This document shows positions 1 through 8,141 of a stretch of 21,507 bases of DNA, piece by piece. Made by a program: the position numbers and the translations under genes. The notes beneath the pieces are model-generated. The model saw only the letters and a list, made by a program, of their open reading frames with translations, ran no database searches and was not told where the DNA came from. The DNA is from CAYMLL01 sp964390645. GTDB taxonomy: Bacteria; Planctomycetota; UBA8108. The stretch lies in NCBI GenBank assembly GCA_964390645.1, contig CAYMLL010000111.1:1-21507 (forward strand), written 5' to 3'. Position 1 is the stretch's first letter. Every line of letters begins with the position of its first letter.

Positions 1-10
1 CGGAACGTGC
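1..10. repeat. terminal direct repeat, left copy (overlap of a circular contig?)
   Basis: CGGAACGTGC at 1-10 is identical to the last ten bases of the window (21498-21507). Collapsing the two copies joins the reading frames of the left-edge and right-edge minus-strand genes without a shift and gives sensible TPR sequence across the seam (GDSARSEDLFREAIVAALRK). Confidence 0.85.
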
Positions 11-2529
11 GGAGTCGCCTTGTGCCGCGACCATGTGAGCGTCGAGATTCACGACCTGCAGAACTTCTGGAGCGATTCGCCGCGCCTCGCTGACGAGCTC
101 ACTCACCCTGGCGAAGTCGCCGTGGGCGAGTTCGGCCTGGCCGAGACCGCAGATCGCACGTGTCCGACGAGGATCCTCTTCCGACAGTCCTTCGTACGCT
201 ACCGTGAAATGGCGGGCGGCGTCATCCGCGTGACCGCGCACCAGAGCAGCGTCGCCGAGGGACAGCGCGACCGCGTTATGGATGTCGGGATCCGTCGACT
301 TCGCGAGCGCCAGCGACAGCCAGGGGGACGCGAGGTTGGGCTCGGCTCGTCGCTGCAGGATCTGGCCGAGGCAGAGAGCGCTCGTTGCACGATCGTTTGC
401 CGAAACACCGCAAGCGCGCGTTGAGTGGAACGCGAGCGTACGACGGGAGGCAAGATCCCCTTCGGCGGTGGTAGAAATCACCTCGGAGATCGGTACAGTG
501 TTGACCCGTAGACGGCTCCAGGTGCGTTCGCAGCTCTGCGGCAGGCGTTCCGCTGCAAGCGATCGCAGCTCCGTGCGCCGGCTCGGGCCGGTAGCTCGCA
601 ATACTCGGAGGCGTCCCCCGCGGGACAGCCTCAGGGACGATGTGTTTCGCTCGAGCAAGGAATCGCGATCGGATGCGCGCAGCTCCGCGAGGGCTCGTCG
701 CACTTGCTCGGCACCATTGGGACCGTCACCGTCGAGAATCCGGACGAGCGTCGCGTCGGGTAGTCCGCGGGCTGGATCCGCGCAGAGCCCGCAGAGTGTC
801 AGGAGATCCCGGTGGATGGCATCGAGCCCCCGCCACCACCGGGTGAAGCGCTCGCGGTCTTCCGGCAACGGCGGCACGCCGGCTGTCGTCTCGCGAAGCA
901 CGACCCAGTGACCGTTCTGCAGGCGCAGCTCGCCGAGTGCGTGGAGCTGTACGAGTGTGCGTCGGAGTCGGTCCGGGTTGCCAGCACAGGGCGGTGTGGG
1001 GCCGGGTTGGCATGACATGTCTTGCCGATGATGGCCGGCCATATACCGAGCTCGTGGCAGGGCGGAAGCGCGCGCTCGAGGTACTCGGTGACCTCATGCG
1101 GTGAGAACGGACGCAGCTCGCACCGCGTTGTCCACGAGAGCGGGGCGAGACGCGACCACCACGCGGCGAATTCCGGGTCCTTGTCGAGGACGCCGGGCCG
1201 GAAGGTGCCGACGACGATCGGCAGTGGGTCCTCGGCGTGCGAGTGACGCGCCCGGTTGCGCAGCTTCTCGAGCAGTATTCGAAACACGACGCGCGTCCGT
1301 GCGTCCTGTCGGTCCACGTCATCGACGAGAAGGACCGTCGGCTCGGCCGTCAGCGACTCGAGCAGGCGTTCGGCGCTGCGTTCTGCCGGGTGCGATGTTC
1401 CCGCCCAGGCACTCGCGGTGCCGGCGACGGGTTCCATTGCCGGCTCGACCGACGCGATGAGGTCGTGACTCTCGACGGCGCGGATTCCCAGAGCTTGCGC
1501 ACGCCAGACGGTCTCGCGCAGCATACGGGACTTGCCGAGGCCGAGTCCTGCCTCGATCAATACAAGGGACGGTCGTCGACCGCCCGCGGCCAGCACGGAG
1601 AGCGCGTCGTCCAGCGTCGAGAGCACTTCCTCGCTGCCCACCGCGTCGGTGCTCTCGAACGTCGGCGCGCACAGGGCGTGATGGATACCGACGTCCGTAT
1701 CGACCCCGCCGGTAAGGATCGCGATGCCCGCTGCTCCCGACTGGAGTCGACCCTCCGGGTGCGGATCGAGCAGGCGGGGGATCAACCGATCGAAGGGCGC
1801 ACCGAGCTCGTTCGCGCGCGACGTGACCTCCGCGAAGAACTCGCCCTGACGCGTCGCGAGGAGGTGTTCGCCCACCGGCGAGCGGGGTGGATCGATGAGG
1901 CAGTCCCAGAGCAACAAGCCGAACGCGTAGAGGTCCGCACGGTGATCGGGCTGGAAACCCCGCAACCCTTCCGGGGACAGGTACCGCGCCGTGCCGCCGG
2001 TGCGCGACCCGACCGCGTCGACTTTCGTCGCCAGGCCGAAGTCGAGGAGTCGAACGCGCGGACGCTCTCCCGTGCGATCGACGAGGACGTTGTCGGGTTT
2101 GAGATCACCGTGGCGCCAGCCAGCGGCGTGAATCGCGTCCAGCGCCGAGAGGAGATCGATCGCGACAGGGACGAGCTCGTCGGGGTCCCACTGCTTCCCG
2201 AGTGGATCACCCTCGCAGAGCTCCTCAAGGAGATATCGCAACTCCGTCCCGTCCGCCTGGAGCAGCCGTCCGGTCTCGAGTACGGGCACGACGACGGGGT
2301 GCCGTACGGTGAAGCTGACCCGAAACTCCGCGTCGGGCCGGGGAGCACGCTCGTGGTCCGACGACGTCGAAGGTTCTTCGAGCACCTTCAGCGCCAGGCG
2401 CTGACCCGGACGCACGGGGTCGGCGACTTCCCAGACGCGTCCGAATCCGCCCTGACCGAGCGGCTCGAGGAGCTCGAAGCGGCCTGTTGCCAGGGCCAGA
2501 TCGGGAGGTGGTTGGGCGCTCGATGTCAT
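1..2529 (-). CDS. Ser/Thr protein kinase - AAA ATPase - TPR protein; N-terminal half of a kinase-sigma54 activator, with an internal frameshift
   Basis: The ATG is at 2529. Residues 15-270 form a eukaryotic-type kinase: glycine loop GQGGFG (25-30), Lys48 in ALKVL, catalytic loop HGDLKPDN (140-147), DFG (163-165) and SPE (185-187), so all catalytic residues are present. A STAND/AAA_16-type ATPase follows, with Walker A GLGLGKS (328-334) and Walker B VLLVDD (399-404). After about residue 510 the initial frame becomes nonsense, while a second minus-strand frame (codon starts at 973, 970 and so on) stays open to the left edge and reads as helical repeat sequence (for example DRLRRTLVQLHALGELRLQN). 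One missing base, plausibly a C in the C4 run at 998-1001, would reconcile the two frames. The gene leaves the window at position 1 and joins in frame with the segment ending at 21507. No strong ribosome-binding site precedes the ATG. A -24/-12 promoter lies at 2920-2935. Kinase and ATPase calls are firm; the substrate is unknown. Confidence 0.9.
998..1001 (-). other. probable single-base frameshift inside the kinase-ATPase-TPR gene
   Basis: The kinase frame (codon starts divisible by 3) runs well to about 1020 (ending AIIGKTCHANP) and then gives implausible Ser/Arg/Cys-rich sequence. From about 990 downward the frame with codon starts at 1 modulo 3 gives AGNPDRLRRTLVQLHALGEL and remains good to position 2. 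Restoring one C in the 4-base C run (coding strand) at 998-1001 would give HANPAPTPPCAGNPDRL. Any point between about 973 and 1020 is possible. It may be a homopolymer sequencing error or a real mutation. Confidence 0.7.
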
Positions 2530-2888
2530 GATATGCGCAGTTGCATTCCCGGGCCTGTCTCGGTCGGCGTCACAGGGGCCTTCCTACAGCTCCCTCGGGG
2601 GGTGTCTCCGGGATACTCTGGGCTCATGTTGGAAACTGGACATGTCTTAAAACCATACGACTTTCTGTTCGATTTTGCAACATCCATTCGGGGCGGGGCG
2701 ACGTATTCGGGAGTCATGCGGTAGGCCTCGCAGCCAGGCTGGCCGACGCCATACGCCCCGGTGAGGCGGGCTGGCGGCCCTCCGGAAGAGGGGAGGAGAA
2801 GGACACCGATCTGGTTTTTCCGCACGTCTTGCACGAGACGCCTCGTCGTTTCACGGGTAGTTTCCGACCGGGCTGAGGGCCCCTTCAC
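2526..2888 (-). CDS. possible small ORF between a -24/-12 promoter and the kinase start (doubtful)
   Basis: A 120-codon open frame begins with GTG at 2888, about 20 nt after the start point expected from the promoter at 2920-2935. It ends with a TGA overlapping the kinase ATG as ATGA, an arrangement seen in translational coupling. The sequence resembles no family I know, lacks a Shine-Dalgarno motif, and is rich in Pro, Arg, Ser and Thr, so it may simply be an open stretch of leader. The coupling-like overlap and position are the only arguments for it. Confidence 0.25.
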   Translation of the reverse strand: MKGPSARSETTRETTRRLVQDVRKNQIGVLLLPSSGGPPARLTGAYGVGQPGCEAYRMTPEYVAPPRMDVAKSNRKSYGFKTCPVSNMSPEYPGDTPRGSCRKAPVTPTETGPGMQLRIS

Positions 2889-2919
2889 CAGGGATTCGCG
2901 TCAACCGACAGCAGGACAT

Positions 2920-2935
2920 TGCAATTTTAATGCCA
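2920..2935 (-). promoter_or_regulatory. sigma-54 (-24/-12) promoter facing the kinase-activator gene
   Basis: The minus strand reads TGGCATTAAAATTGCA, that is TGGCAT-N5-TTGCA against the consensus TGGCAC-N5-TTGCW, with exact GG-GC spacing and one mismatch. The predicted start is near 2909, giving about 380 nt of leader to the kinase ATG. It sits in a local AT-rich patch (2915-2960). Since the downstream gene itself encodes a sigma-54 activator, autoregulation is possible. Confidence 0.65.
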
Positions 2936-3084
2936 AATATATGTTTTCACATGGTAACAACACTGGCGGAACGGCTTACCGGTACTCCTCGAAGAGTCTC
3001 GGGTAGCTGGCAGTCGACGACCTGTTCGAAAATCGACCGACTCCGGGTCAAGAAACGAACGATGTTCGAATATCCGTCCGGGAG

Positions 3085-3582
3085 ATGGCCGAGGTGCCCT
3101 GGGGTCCAGACTTGCCGGGTCTTGACAGCGATGTGGAGCCGGTTGTGGAGAGCATGGCTCCGGACGGCCCCTCGAGAGGCCCAGGAAGCTCCGTGGCGGC
3201 AGGAAGGGCCCTTGTCTGCCCCGTGCCGTCCGCGGAGGCTGGCGTGGCTGTGAGCGGCCTGCTCGACCTTCCGACTCTGCAGGGTACGGGGGCCTGGCGT
3301 GTGTTCTGTGCACGGTGGGAGCTCGCCTCCTCGAGTCCGCGGTTCTTCCGGGCCATTACGTGGGCCTGGTGTTCCCCGGGCAGGGAGGCTCGATTCCGGA
3401 TCGCTGCGTCGAGCCCGGTCAGGGGCCGGATCAGGTACTTTCTGCGCGCGGCGCAGGAGTGCTCGCCTCTTCGGGACGGCGTTGCGACGATCCGTGACCT
3501 CGAGATCGGTGGCTCCGCTCAGGGTGGCGGAGGGGGCCTGTATCGCCTCCGCCAGCTCCCGGAAAACGCCGGTCCGGCGTGA
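3085..3582 (+). CDS. hypothetical ORF, uncertain
   Basis: A 165-codon frame starts with ATG-GCC and ends in TGA. Third positions are mostly G or C and acidic and hydrophobic residues are reasonably balanced, unlike the overlapping frames. However, there is no recognisable domain, signal peptide or proper ribosome-binding spacing, and no neighbour suggests a role. A decayed gene or chance opening is at least as likely. Confidence 0.18.
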   Translation: MAEVPWGPDLPGLDSDVEPVVESMAPDGPSRGPGSSVAAGRALVCPVPSAEAGVAVSGLLDLPTLQGTGAWRVFCARWELASSSPRFFRAITWAWCSPGREARFRIAASSPVRGRIRYFLRAAQECSPLRDGVATIRDLEIGGSAQGGGGGLYRLRQLPENAGPA

Positions 3583-3813
3583 ACACGGCCATCTCGGGGC
3601 GTCTGGCCGTTCCTTGCCGCGGACGGGTGCGGCGAGGGCTCGATACTGCACCACGCTCACCCGCGCTCTGGCGTTTCGGCCCACGGCCGGTCCTTCTCAC
3701 CCGAGAATCTCCTCCTCGGCGTGCTTTCAGCTCCGAATCTGGTCAGTTGCGGGGACGTCAGGGCCAGGGGCAACATGCCGTAATGGCATCATTAAGCATT
3801 ATATTAGTTAGTT

Positions 3814-3855
3814 ATTCACTAACCTACTATAGGTAGGTCATGAATAATAGTGAAT
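3814..3855. promoter_or_regulatory. nested AT-rich inverted repeats upstream of the compact sigma-54 activator
   Basis: The outer arms ATTCACTA (3814-3821) and TAGTGAAT (3848-3855) are exact reverse complements. Nested inside are ACCTAC (3822-3827) and GTAGGT (3833-3838) around TATAG. A T-run follows at 3865-3871. The element lies about 60-100 bp before the activator start, in the most AT-rich stretch of this spacer. It could be an operator, or a terminator for rightward transcription. Confidence 0.5.
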
Positions 3856-3911
3856 GAGATTGACTTTTTTTCGTGCGACCCCCCAAATTGTGAGAGTCCT
3901 GAAGAACGTGA

Positions 3912-5027
3912 GTGAAGAACAGTCCATCGCGGACCGATACGCCGAAGTGGTTGATGAAAGATCGAGTTCATAACCAGCTTGAACCTGCTTTCAACCGAAC
4001 TGGAGAGGGGAACGTCGTTCCATCTTCCGGGGAGGAAACCCCTCCAGCGCGAGCACTTTTGAACGGTGACGACGGGTTCTCCGATGGTGGCATCATCGGG
4101 AGGAGCGACGTCCTTCAGGAAGTGCTGAAGAACGTCGCGGTCGTTTCTCCGACAGACTGCACGGTGCTCATCGAGGGCGAGACCGGCACTGGAAAGGAGC
4201 TTCTCGCGCAAGCTATTCACTCGCGCAGTCGACGGAGTTCCGGCCCATTCGTCCGGCTCAATTGCGGCGCGATTCCGGTGCACCTGATCGAGAGTGAACT
4301 GTTCGGTCACGAGAAGGGCGCGTTCACTGGCGCCCTGAATCAACGGCTCGGTCGTTTTGAGCTGGCGGACGGTGGCACGCTCTTCCTCGACGAGATCGCC
4401 GAGATGCCGCCGGAGGCTCAGGTGCGCACCCTGCGGGCGCTGCAGGAGCGTGAATTCGACCGGGTCGGCGGAACCGAGACGGTTTCCGTGGACGTACGGA
4501 TCGTTGCGGCCACGAACGGCAACCTCCTGGAGCGGGTCAACAATGGTCGATTCCGTGAAGACCTGTTCTACCGACTGAATGTCTTTCCTGTAGTGGTTCC
4601 GCCTCTGCGGGACCGCATCGATGACATTCCCTTGCTGGTCCAGAGCTTCCTTCACCGTTTCAGCTCCCTTGTCGGCCGGGTTATCGAGGAAGTTCCTGAA
4701 GAAACGTTCGAGCAGCTCCTCACGTATGACTGGCCTGGCAACATCCGCGAGCTTCAAAATGTTATCGAGCGTGCGGTGATCCTCGCCTTCGATGGCGTTC
4801 TGCGATTGCCGCCGGACAGTCTTCCGGAGCGTGACTTGCCCTCGTCCTCATCCTCCCCTGGACGATTCCGCACCCTCCAAGAAGTCGTGCGTCGACACAT
4901 TGTGGCGGCTCTCGAAAGGTGCAACGGAGTCGTCGCCGGGCCTGACGGGGCGGCCAGTCTGCTGGGGCTGAATCCCAGCACCTTGAAATCTCGCATGAAG
5001 AAGCTCGGGATTTCGCGGTTCTCCTGA
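3912..5027 (+). CDS. sigma-54-dependent transcriptional activator without a sensory domain (AAA+ plus Fis-type HTH)
   Basis: This 371-residue bacterial enhancer-binding protein has Walker A GETGTGKE (89-96), the sigma-54-contacting loop GAFTGA (136-141) and Walker B TLFLDE (156-161). An arginine-finger region (FREDLFYRLNVFP, 194-206) follows, then the DWPGNIRELQNVIERA segment (273-288). A short Ser-rich linker (about 311-315) leads to a C-terminal helix-turn-helix (about 333-367) of the FhlA-like type, GAASLLGLNPSTLKSRMKK. The first about 60 residues carry no recognisable receiver, GAF or PAS domain, so control must come from expression level or a partner. The start is GTG at 3912; ATG at 3954 (residue 15) is an alternative, and neither has a strong ribosome-binding site. 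It is the only confident plus-strand gene, divergent from the kinase-activator, with inverted repeats upstream and a hairpin just downstream. It may activate one or more of the -24/-12 promoters in the window. Confidence 0.93.
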   Translation: MKNSPSRTDTPKWLMKDRVHNQLEPAFNRTGEGNVVPSSGEETPPARALLNGDDGFSDGGIIGRSDVLQEVLKNVAVVSPTDCTVLIEGETGTGKELLAQAIHSRSRRSSGPFVRLNCGAIPVHLIESELFGHEKGAFTGALNQRLGRFELADGGTLFLDEIAEMPPEAQVRTLRALQEREFDRVGGTETVSVDVRIVAATNGNLLERVNNGRFREDLFYRLNVFPVVVPPLRDRIDDIPLLVQSFLHRFSSLVGRVIEEVPEETFEQLLTYDWPGNIRELQNVIERAVILAFDGVLRLPPDSLPERDLPSSSSSPGRFRTLQEVVRRHIVAALERCNGVVAGPDGAASLLGLNPSTLKSRMKKLGISRFS

Positions 5028-6153
5028 ACTCGAAGCCATGAAGGGTGTGTGGCCCGATTCCGACACCCTTCGTCGCGGGGACGGTCGAGGACCGCGCCGA
5101 CCGACACGCTCTCGCGTGGGCCCGCACATTTTCATCGCCGGATACGCTACCTCGAGTTGTTTTCGATTCCGGGGATTCTCGCGGCCCCGGCCCTGGCCGG
5201 AGACGGCGAGAGTCGAGTCGCCCCTCGTTGGAGGAAGTAATTCGGCGCGAAATGGCGTGGGGTCCGGACAGTCTGACGGCAGCTCGAGGTCGGGTCGAAG
5301 GGCTCTCGGAGTGAGGGCACGATCGGTGATCCGTCACACGGCAAGTGCAGCGAGTGATACTCGCTCGCCTGTTCACCGACCTGTGAGCCCGGACTGTTCA
5401 CCCTGGGGGCAAGATCGGGGTAGAAACGAGACCGTTTCGGATGCTTCGTTGCGCGTGTGAAAGCCAACGAGCCCCGAAAGGGAGAGTCACCTCGTGCGTG
5501 GAGAGAACTCTCCCGTCTACGAACCGACACTCGACTGCCCTGCCGAGTTCCGGGCAAGGGACCGGCGGCTCAGTTCCGACGGCGGTGTTCTTCTTCTGCG
5601 GGTGGCCGTCGAATGTCTCGGGCTCGTTGAGTCGATCGCCTCTCGACTCCACCACCCGTGCTGTGCCCGGACATGGCCCGCTACCATACCGACGAACCGT
5701 TTCGCGAGCGTATCCTCTCCCGAGCGTTCGGCTACAACGTCGAGGATGAGGTCAACTTCCCGGCCCACGATCCCGCGACGCGTATCGCGACCCGGAATCG
5801 CCCTGGGGAGCGCGTTCTCATGAAACGAAGTGCCATTCGACCGACGCAGTTCCGTTCGACTCGCATCGGGTCGAATCACGATCGGATGTCGGAAGACCGA
5901 CAAGGTGCTCCGGAAGAAGGTTCATCCCTGTCTGCGTCGATCGGCCGGGCCGACCTCCGAAGGAACGCCACGAGACGTTCATCGATCTCGAGGAACATCG
6001 AACCGGGTCGTGGGGACCCGTGCAGCGGGCGGTTCGCAGGACCCTGGTGCTGCGCTCTCGTGGCTCGAACCATCCGCCTCTCGATGGCTCACTCGACCGG
6101 AACGTCCACGAGATATGCGGCCAGCTTCCGCGCAGCTTTCGTCGGGATGCCGC
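5028..6153. other. intergenic region with no confident gene
   Basis: About 1.1 kb. Apart from the hairpin at 5040-5071, there is an inverted repeat ATTCGACC/GGTCGAAT at 5835-5842 and 5869-5876. Short stretches with coding-like codon use occur (plus strand about 5676-5830, reading MARYHTDEPFRERILSRAFG, and plus strand about 5217-5314), but each loses protein-like character within 30-60 codons and lacks a ribosome-binding site. They could be gene remnants or chance. Confidence 0.55.
5040..5071 (+). terminator. hairpin just after the compact sigma-54 activator gene
   Basis: GAAGGGTGT (5040-5048) and ACACCCTTC (5063-5071) form a perfect 9-bp stem with a 14-nt loop, starting 12 nt after the TGA. 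There is no T-tract, so it is a possible Rho-assisted terminator or mRNA 3' end stabiliser rather than a classical intrinsic terminator. Confidence 0.5.
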
Positions 6154-6528
6154 TCAATCCTGGTCTGTTGGCGTGAGTTTCGTAGGAGGAGGGACGTCGG
6201 GAATCGCGGCTCTGCTTTGACAGGAGGCTATCCAGGGGCTGTCGTTCTTGGTCTCGTACCCGGAGCGTTCCCCTTGAAGCACGTGCAGTAACCAGTCGCA
6301 TTCCTTCTTGATGGCTGCGGGATCACAGGAGTCCGTCCACGTGCGCCGGTCGATGGTCGACGTGTAGTCCTCCAACCACGCTACCGGAGTCATCTCCGTG
6401 TTGTGGTGATTCAGCTGCCGTTGCAGGTTGTCGAAGAGCCGCGTCTTTCCGGGCTGGTGTAGCAAGACGTCGTGAAGGAAGTTGATTTCCTGCTCGGTGG
6501 TCCAGTAGGGCTGTTCTTGAGTCTTCAT
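6154..6528 (-). CDS. small orphan protein, 124 aa, behind a -24/-12 promoter
   Basis: No family is recognised. Composition is that of a real soluble protein: balanced acidic and basic residues, five Trp, several Asn, Gln and His, and G/C-rich third codon positions. The N-terminal half looks helical (EQEINFLHDVLLH, residues 12-24; LFDNLQRQLNHH about 31-42), followed by a Trp/Asp-rich middle (DRRTWTDSCDPAAIKKECDW) and a Pro/Thr-rich, probably disordered C-terminus. There is no signal peptide or membrane segment, so it is probably cytoplasmic. Start at ATG 6528; the Shine-Dalgarno is weak (ACAGATCC). A near-perfect sigma-54 promoter lies about 115 bp upstream with a structured leader between, which supports the gene being real and regulated. 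Gene-poor spacers flank it on both sides. Confidence 0.72.
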   Translation of the reverse strand: MKTQEQPYWTTEQEINFLHDVLLHQPGKTRLFDNLQRQLNHHNTEMTPVAWLEDYTSTIDRRTWTDSCDPAAIKKECDWLLHVLQGERSGYETKNDSPWIASCQSRAAIPDVPPPTKLTPTDQD

Positions 6529-6550
6529 GGATCTGTCGGTTCGCGTTAGG

Positions 6551-6582
6551 GGGAACGAGCCCCTGACGGTGCCGGCGTTCCC
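6551..6582 (-). promoter_or_regulatory. hairpin in the leader of the 124-aa gene
   Basis: GGGAACG (6551-6557) and CGTTCCC (6576-6582) form a perfect 7-bp stem around an 18-nt loop, between the predicted sigma-54 transcript start (about 6632) and the ATG at 6528. It may affect translation. A hairpin of this size could also occur by chance. Confidence 0.3.
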
Positions 6583-6642
6583 GTTGATCGCAGCGTCGCG
6601 ACCTGCGCTGCTGGATCATAGCTTCTTGATAGTCTCCTTCAG

Positions 6643-6658
6643 AGCAAAGGGTGTGCCA
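6643..6658 (-). promoter_or_regulatory. sigma-54 (-24/-12) promoter for the 124-aa gene
   Basis: The minus strand reads TGGCACACCCTTTGCT, a full match to TGGCAC-N5-TTGCW with correct spacing. The predicted start near 6632 gives a leader of about 104 nt. An AT-rich stretch (6694-6720) lies just upstream, where DNA bending might be expected. No obvious copy of the palindrome found upstream of the oxidase promoter was seen here. Confidence 0.82.
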
Positions 6659-7665
6659 TGGGTTAGCGGCCCGTCAGAGTGATCGGCCCCTGGAATATCG
6701 TAAACTATTTTTATTTAATGTCTTCGGGAATCAGCGAGGCGGGTTCGTGAAGCCGTGGTTTCCGCGGAGTAGGGATTTGTTGGGTGATTGTCATGATGCG
6801 CCGCACCTTCATGCGTCCGAAAATCGATTGGGTGTATGATCGATATTCATACATCAGGTCCGGGAGGGTATCTCTCCCGATCGACCGGGCGGTTCGGACG
6901 GGGCGTTGTGGGCGTCTGGTTCAGGCTCACCGGTTGTCCTGACCCACCGTGAAACAAGTTGTTGGTCGGTCGAGTCTGCTCTCTTCGCACGGACCTGTTC
7001 TCTCCCCGAGACGACGCGATGACGCGTGCGTACCCGCGAGTTCGGCGGCCAGCGACTCCGGGGAGTGCGAGACCGCGGGCGCGAGGTCGCGGAAGACCAC
7101 CCGTGTCGTCCAGGCGGACGCGATCGTCCGGATCGCTCCGTCCTTCCGGGGCACGCAGTGCATCGGAACAACGCAGCACCGTTGAGTCACCACGAACGGC
7201 GTTGCCGCGAAGAGGACCCGGGCGATGAAAGCGTCGCATTCTTCCGGGTTCTTCAATGTCGGGGGTCGGATATAGTTGGCGTGAAGAGGATTCGACCCGC
7301 GACCGACGTCGGCCGGTGATCACCCGGTTCTGCGAGGTGTCGTCGACCCGCTCGTCGGAAGCGACCGTTTTTCTTCGAGCAGCATCCGGCTTCCCCTGGG
7401 TCGGGTCGTGAAAGTCACGCGGTCACCGCAGGGGACACGTGAGCACCCGGTGGGCCGAGATCGTCGACGTCGAGGACGCGCTCCTCGTTCCGAGCGCTCG
7501 GTTCCGGCCGCCTTTCGGTCGCGGCAGGAGGACTCGACGGGCGACGGGTTCGGAGGCCCCACCGACTCGGCCGACGGCAGGGGAGCAGCGAGGTGCCGGT
7601 CGAATCCACGTACGTGAGGGAAGTCCAGCGCTTCGTTTCCGGTGGCTGCTTTCCTACTCGTCGAG

Positions 7666-7695
7666 GTGGACGTTGTTTTCATGTTTCACGTCCAC
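7666..7695. repeat. inverted repeat containing an ATGTTTCACGT motif
   Basis: GTGGACGT (7666-7673) and ACGTCCAC (7688-7695) are exact reverse complements separated by a T-rich 14-nt loop. The right side includes ATGTTTCACGT (7681-7691), an 11-mer that also occurs at 10313-10323. Function unknown. Confidence 0.4.
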
Positions 7696-8107
7696 TCAGG
7701 GGGCACGCCACGCCGGCAACTGCATCCGTCGGCGTCGTTGTGGACGACGTGCCCGAGGATCGTGATGGTTTTCCACACCTTGAGGTGGTCAGCGGCGTTC
7801 GCCTCGGCCGGAACAGGGAGACGGGCTCCCGGATCCGTCACGGAGTTCGTACCGTCAGGATCAGGAGTGTCCGGTGTTCAGGTCCCGTCTGGGTTCCCGG
7901 GCTCCTCACCTCCGGGACTCCCCTGTCCCGCGGCAGGGTGGCGGCTGAAACGAGCACCAGCGCAGCGAGAAGCGTCACCGCATGTTCGGTGACGGACTCC
8001 GACAGACACGGTGGCGCGAACCGAACCGGCGTCGACCAGCCGTGATCTTCGTCTCCACTTCGAGGCGGGGCTACCGGGCTCGCCTGGCTTTCTCGACGGG
8101 CACTCGG

Positions 8108-8141
8108 GGGCTCTTCTCGGTCCGGGGGCGGTCGAGAGCCC
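8108..8141 (-). terminator. hairpin abutting the stop codon of the first propeller gene
   Basis: On the minus strand GGGCTCT (8141-8135) pairs with AGAGCCC (8114-8108), extended by two base pairs after a 3-nt bulge, with a C-rich loop. It begins directly after the TGA and has no T-tract. It may be a terminator or 3' stabiliser. Confidence 0.45.

Larger units (their letters stand above)
2530..3911. other. intergenic region between the divergent kinase-activator and compact activator genes
   Basis: About 1.4 kb with no convincing gene. It holds the -24/-12 promoter at 2920-2935, an AT-rich patch, and AT-rich inverted repeats near 3814-3855. A 165-codon plus-strand frame at 3085-3582 has fairly coding-like codon use but no recognisable domain, and its only purine-rich motif (GGGAG) directly abuts the ATG. 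Other long frames are Arg/Pro/Ser-rich and look like chance openings in GC-rich DNA. Confidence 0.6.
6529..8141. other. intergenic region, about 1.6 kb, mostly without recognisable genes
   Basis: It holds the leader and -24/-12 promoter of the 124-aa gene (6529-6658), an AT-rich patch (about 6694-6860), an inverted repeat at 7666-7695 and the 3' hairpin of the first propeller gene. Many short frames open on both strands from 6850 to 8100, but they are Arg/Pro/Ser/Gly-rich with no domain or ribosome-binding site. I see no credible protein gene. Confidence 0.6.

Noticed and set aside
1237..2724. 495-codon plus-strand frame opposite the kinase gene
   Set aside because: It is the antisense shadow of the kinase-ATPase gene: Arg-rich, no domain, no ribosome-binding site.
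2947..3684. 245-codon minus-strand frame in the divergent spacer
   Set aside because: Arg/Pro/Ser-rich without protein-like features; it overlaps other equally open frames.
3783..3797. possible plus-strand -24/-12 promoter (TGGCAT...AGCA) before the compact activator
   Set aside because: The GG-to-GC spacing is one base too short, which abolishes sigma-54 recognition.
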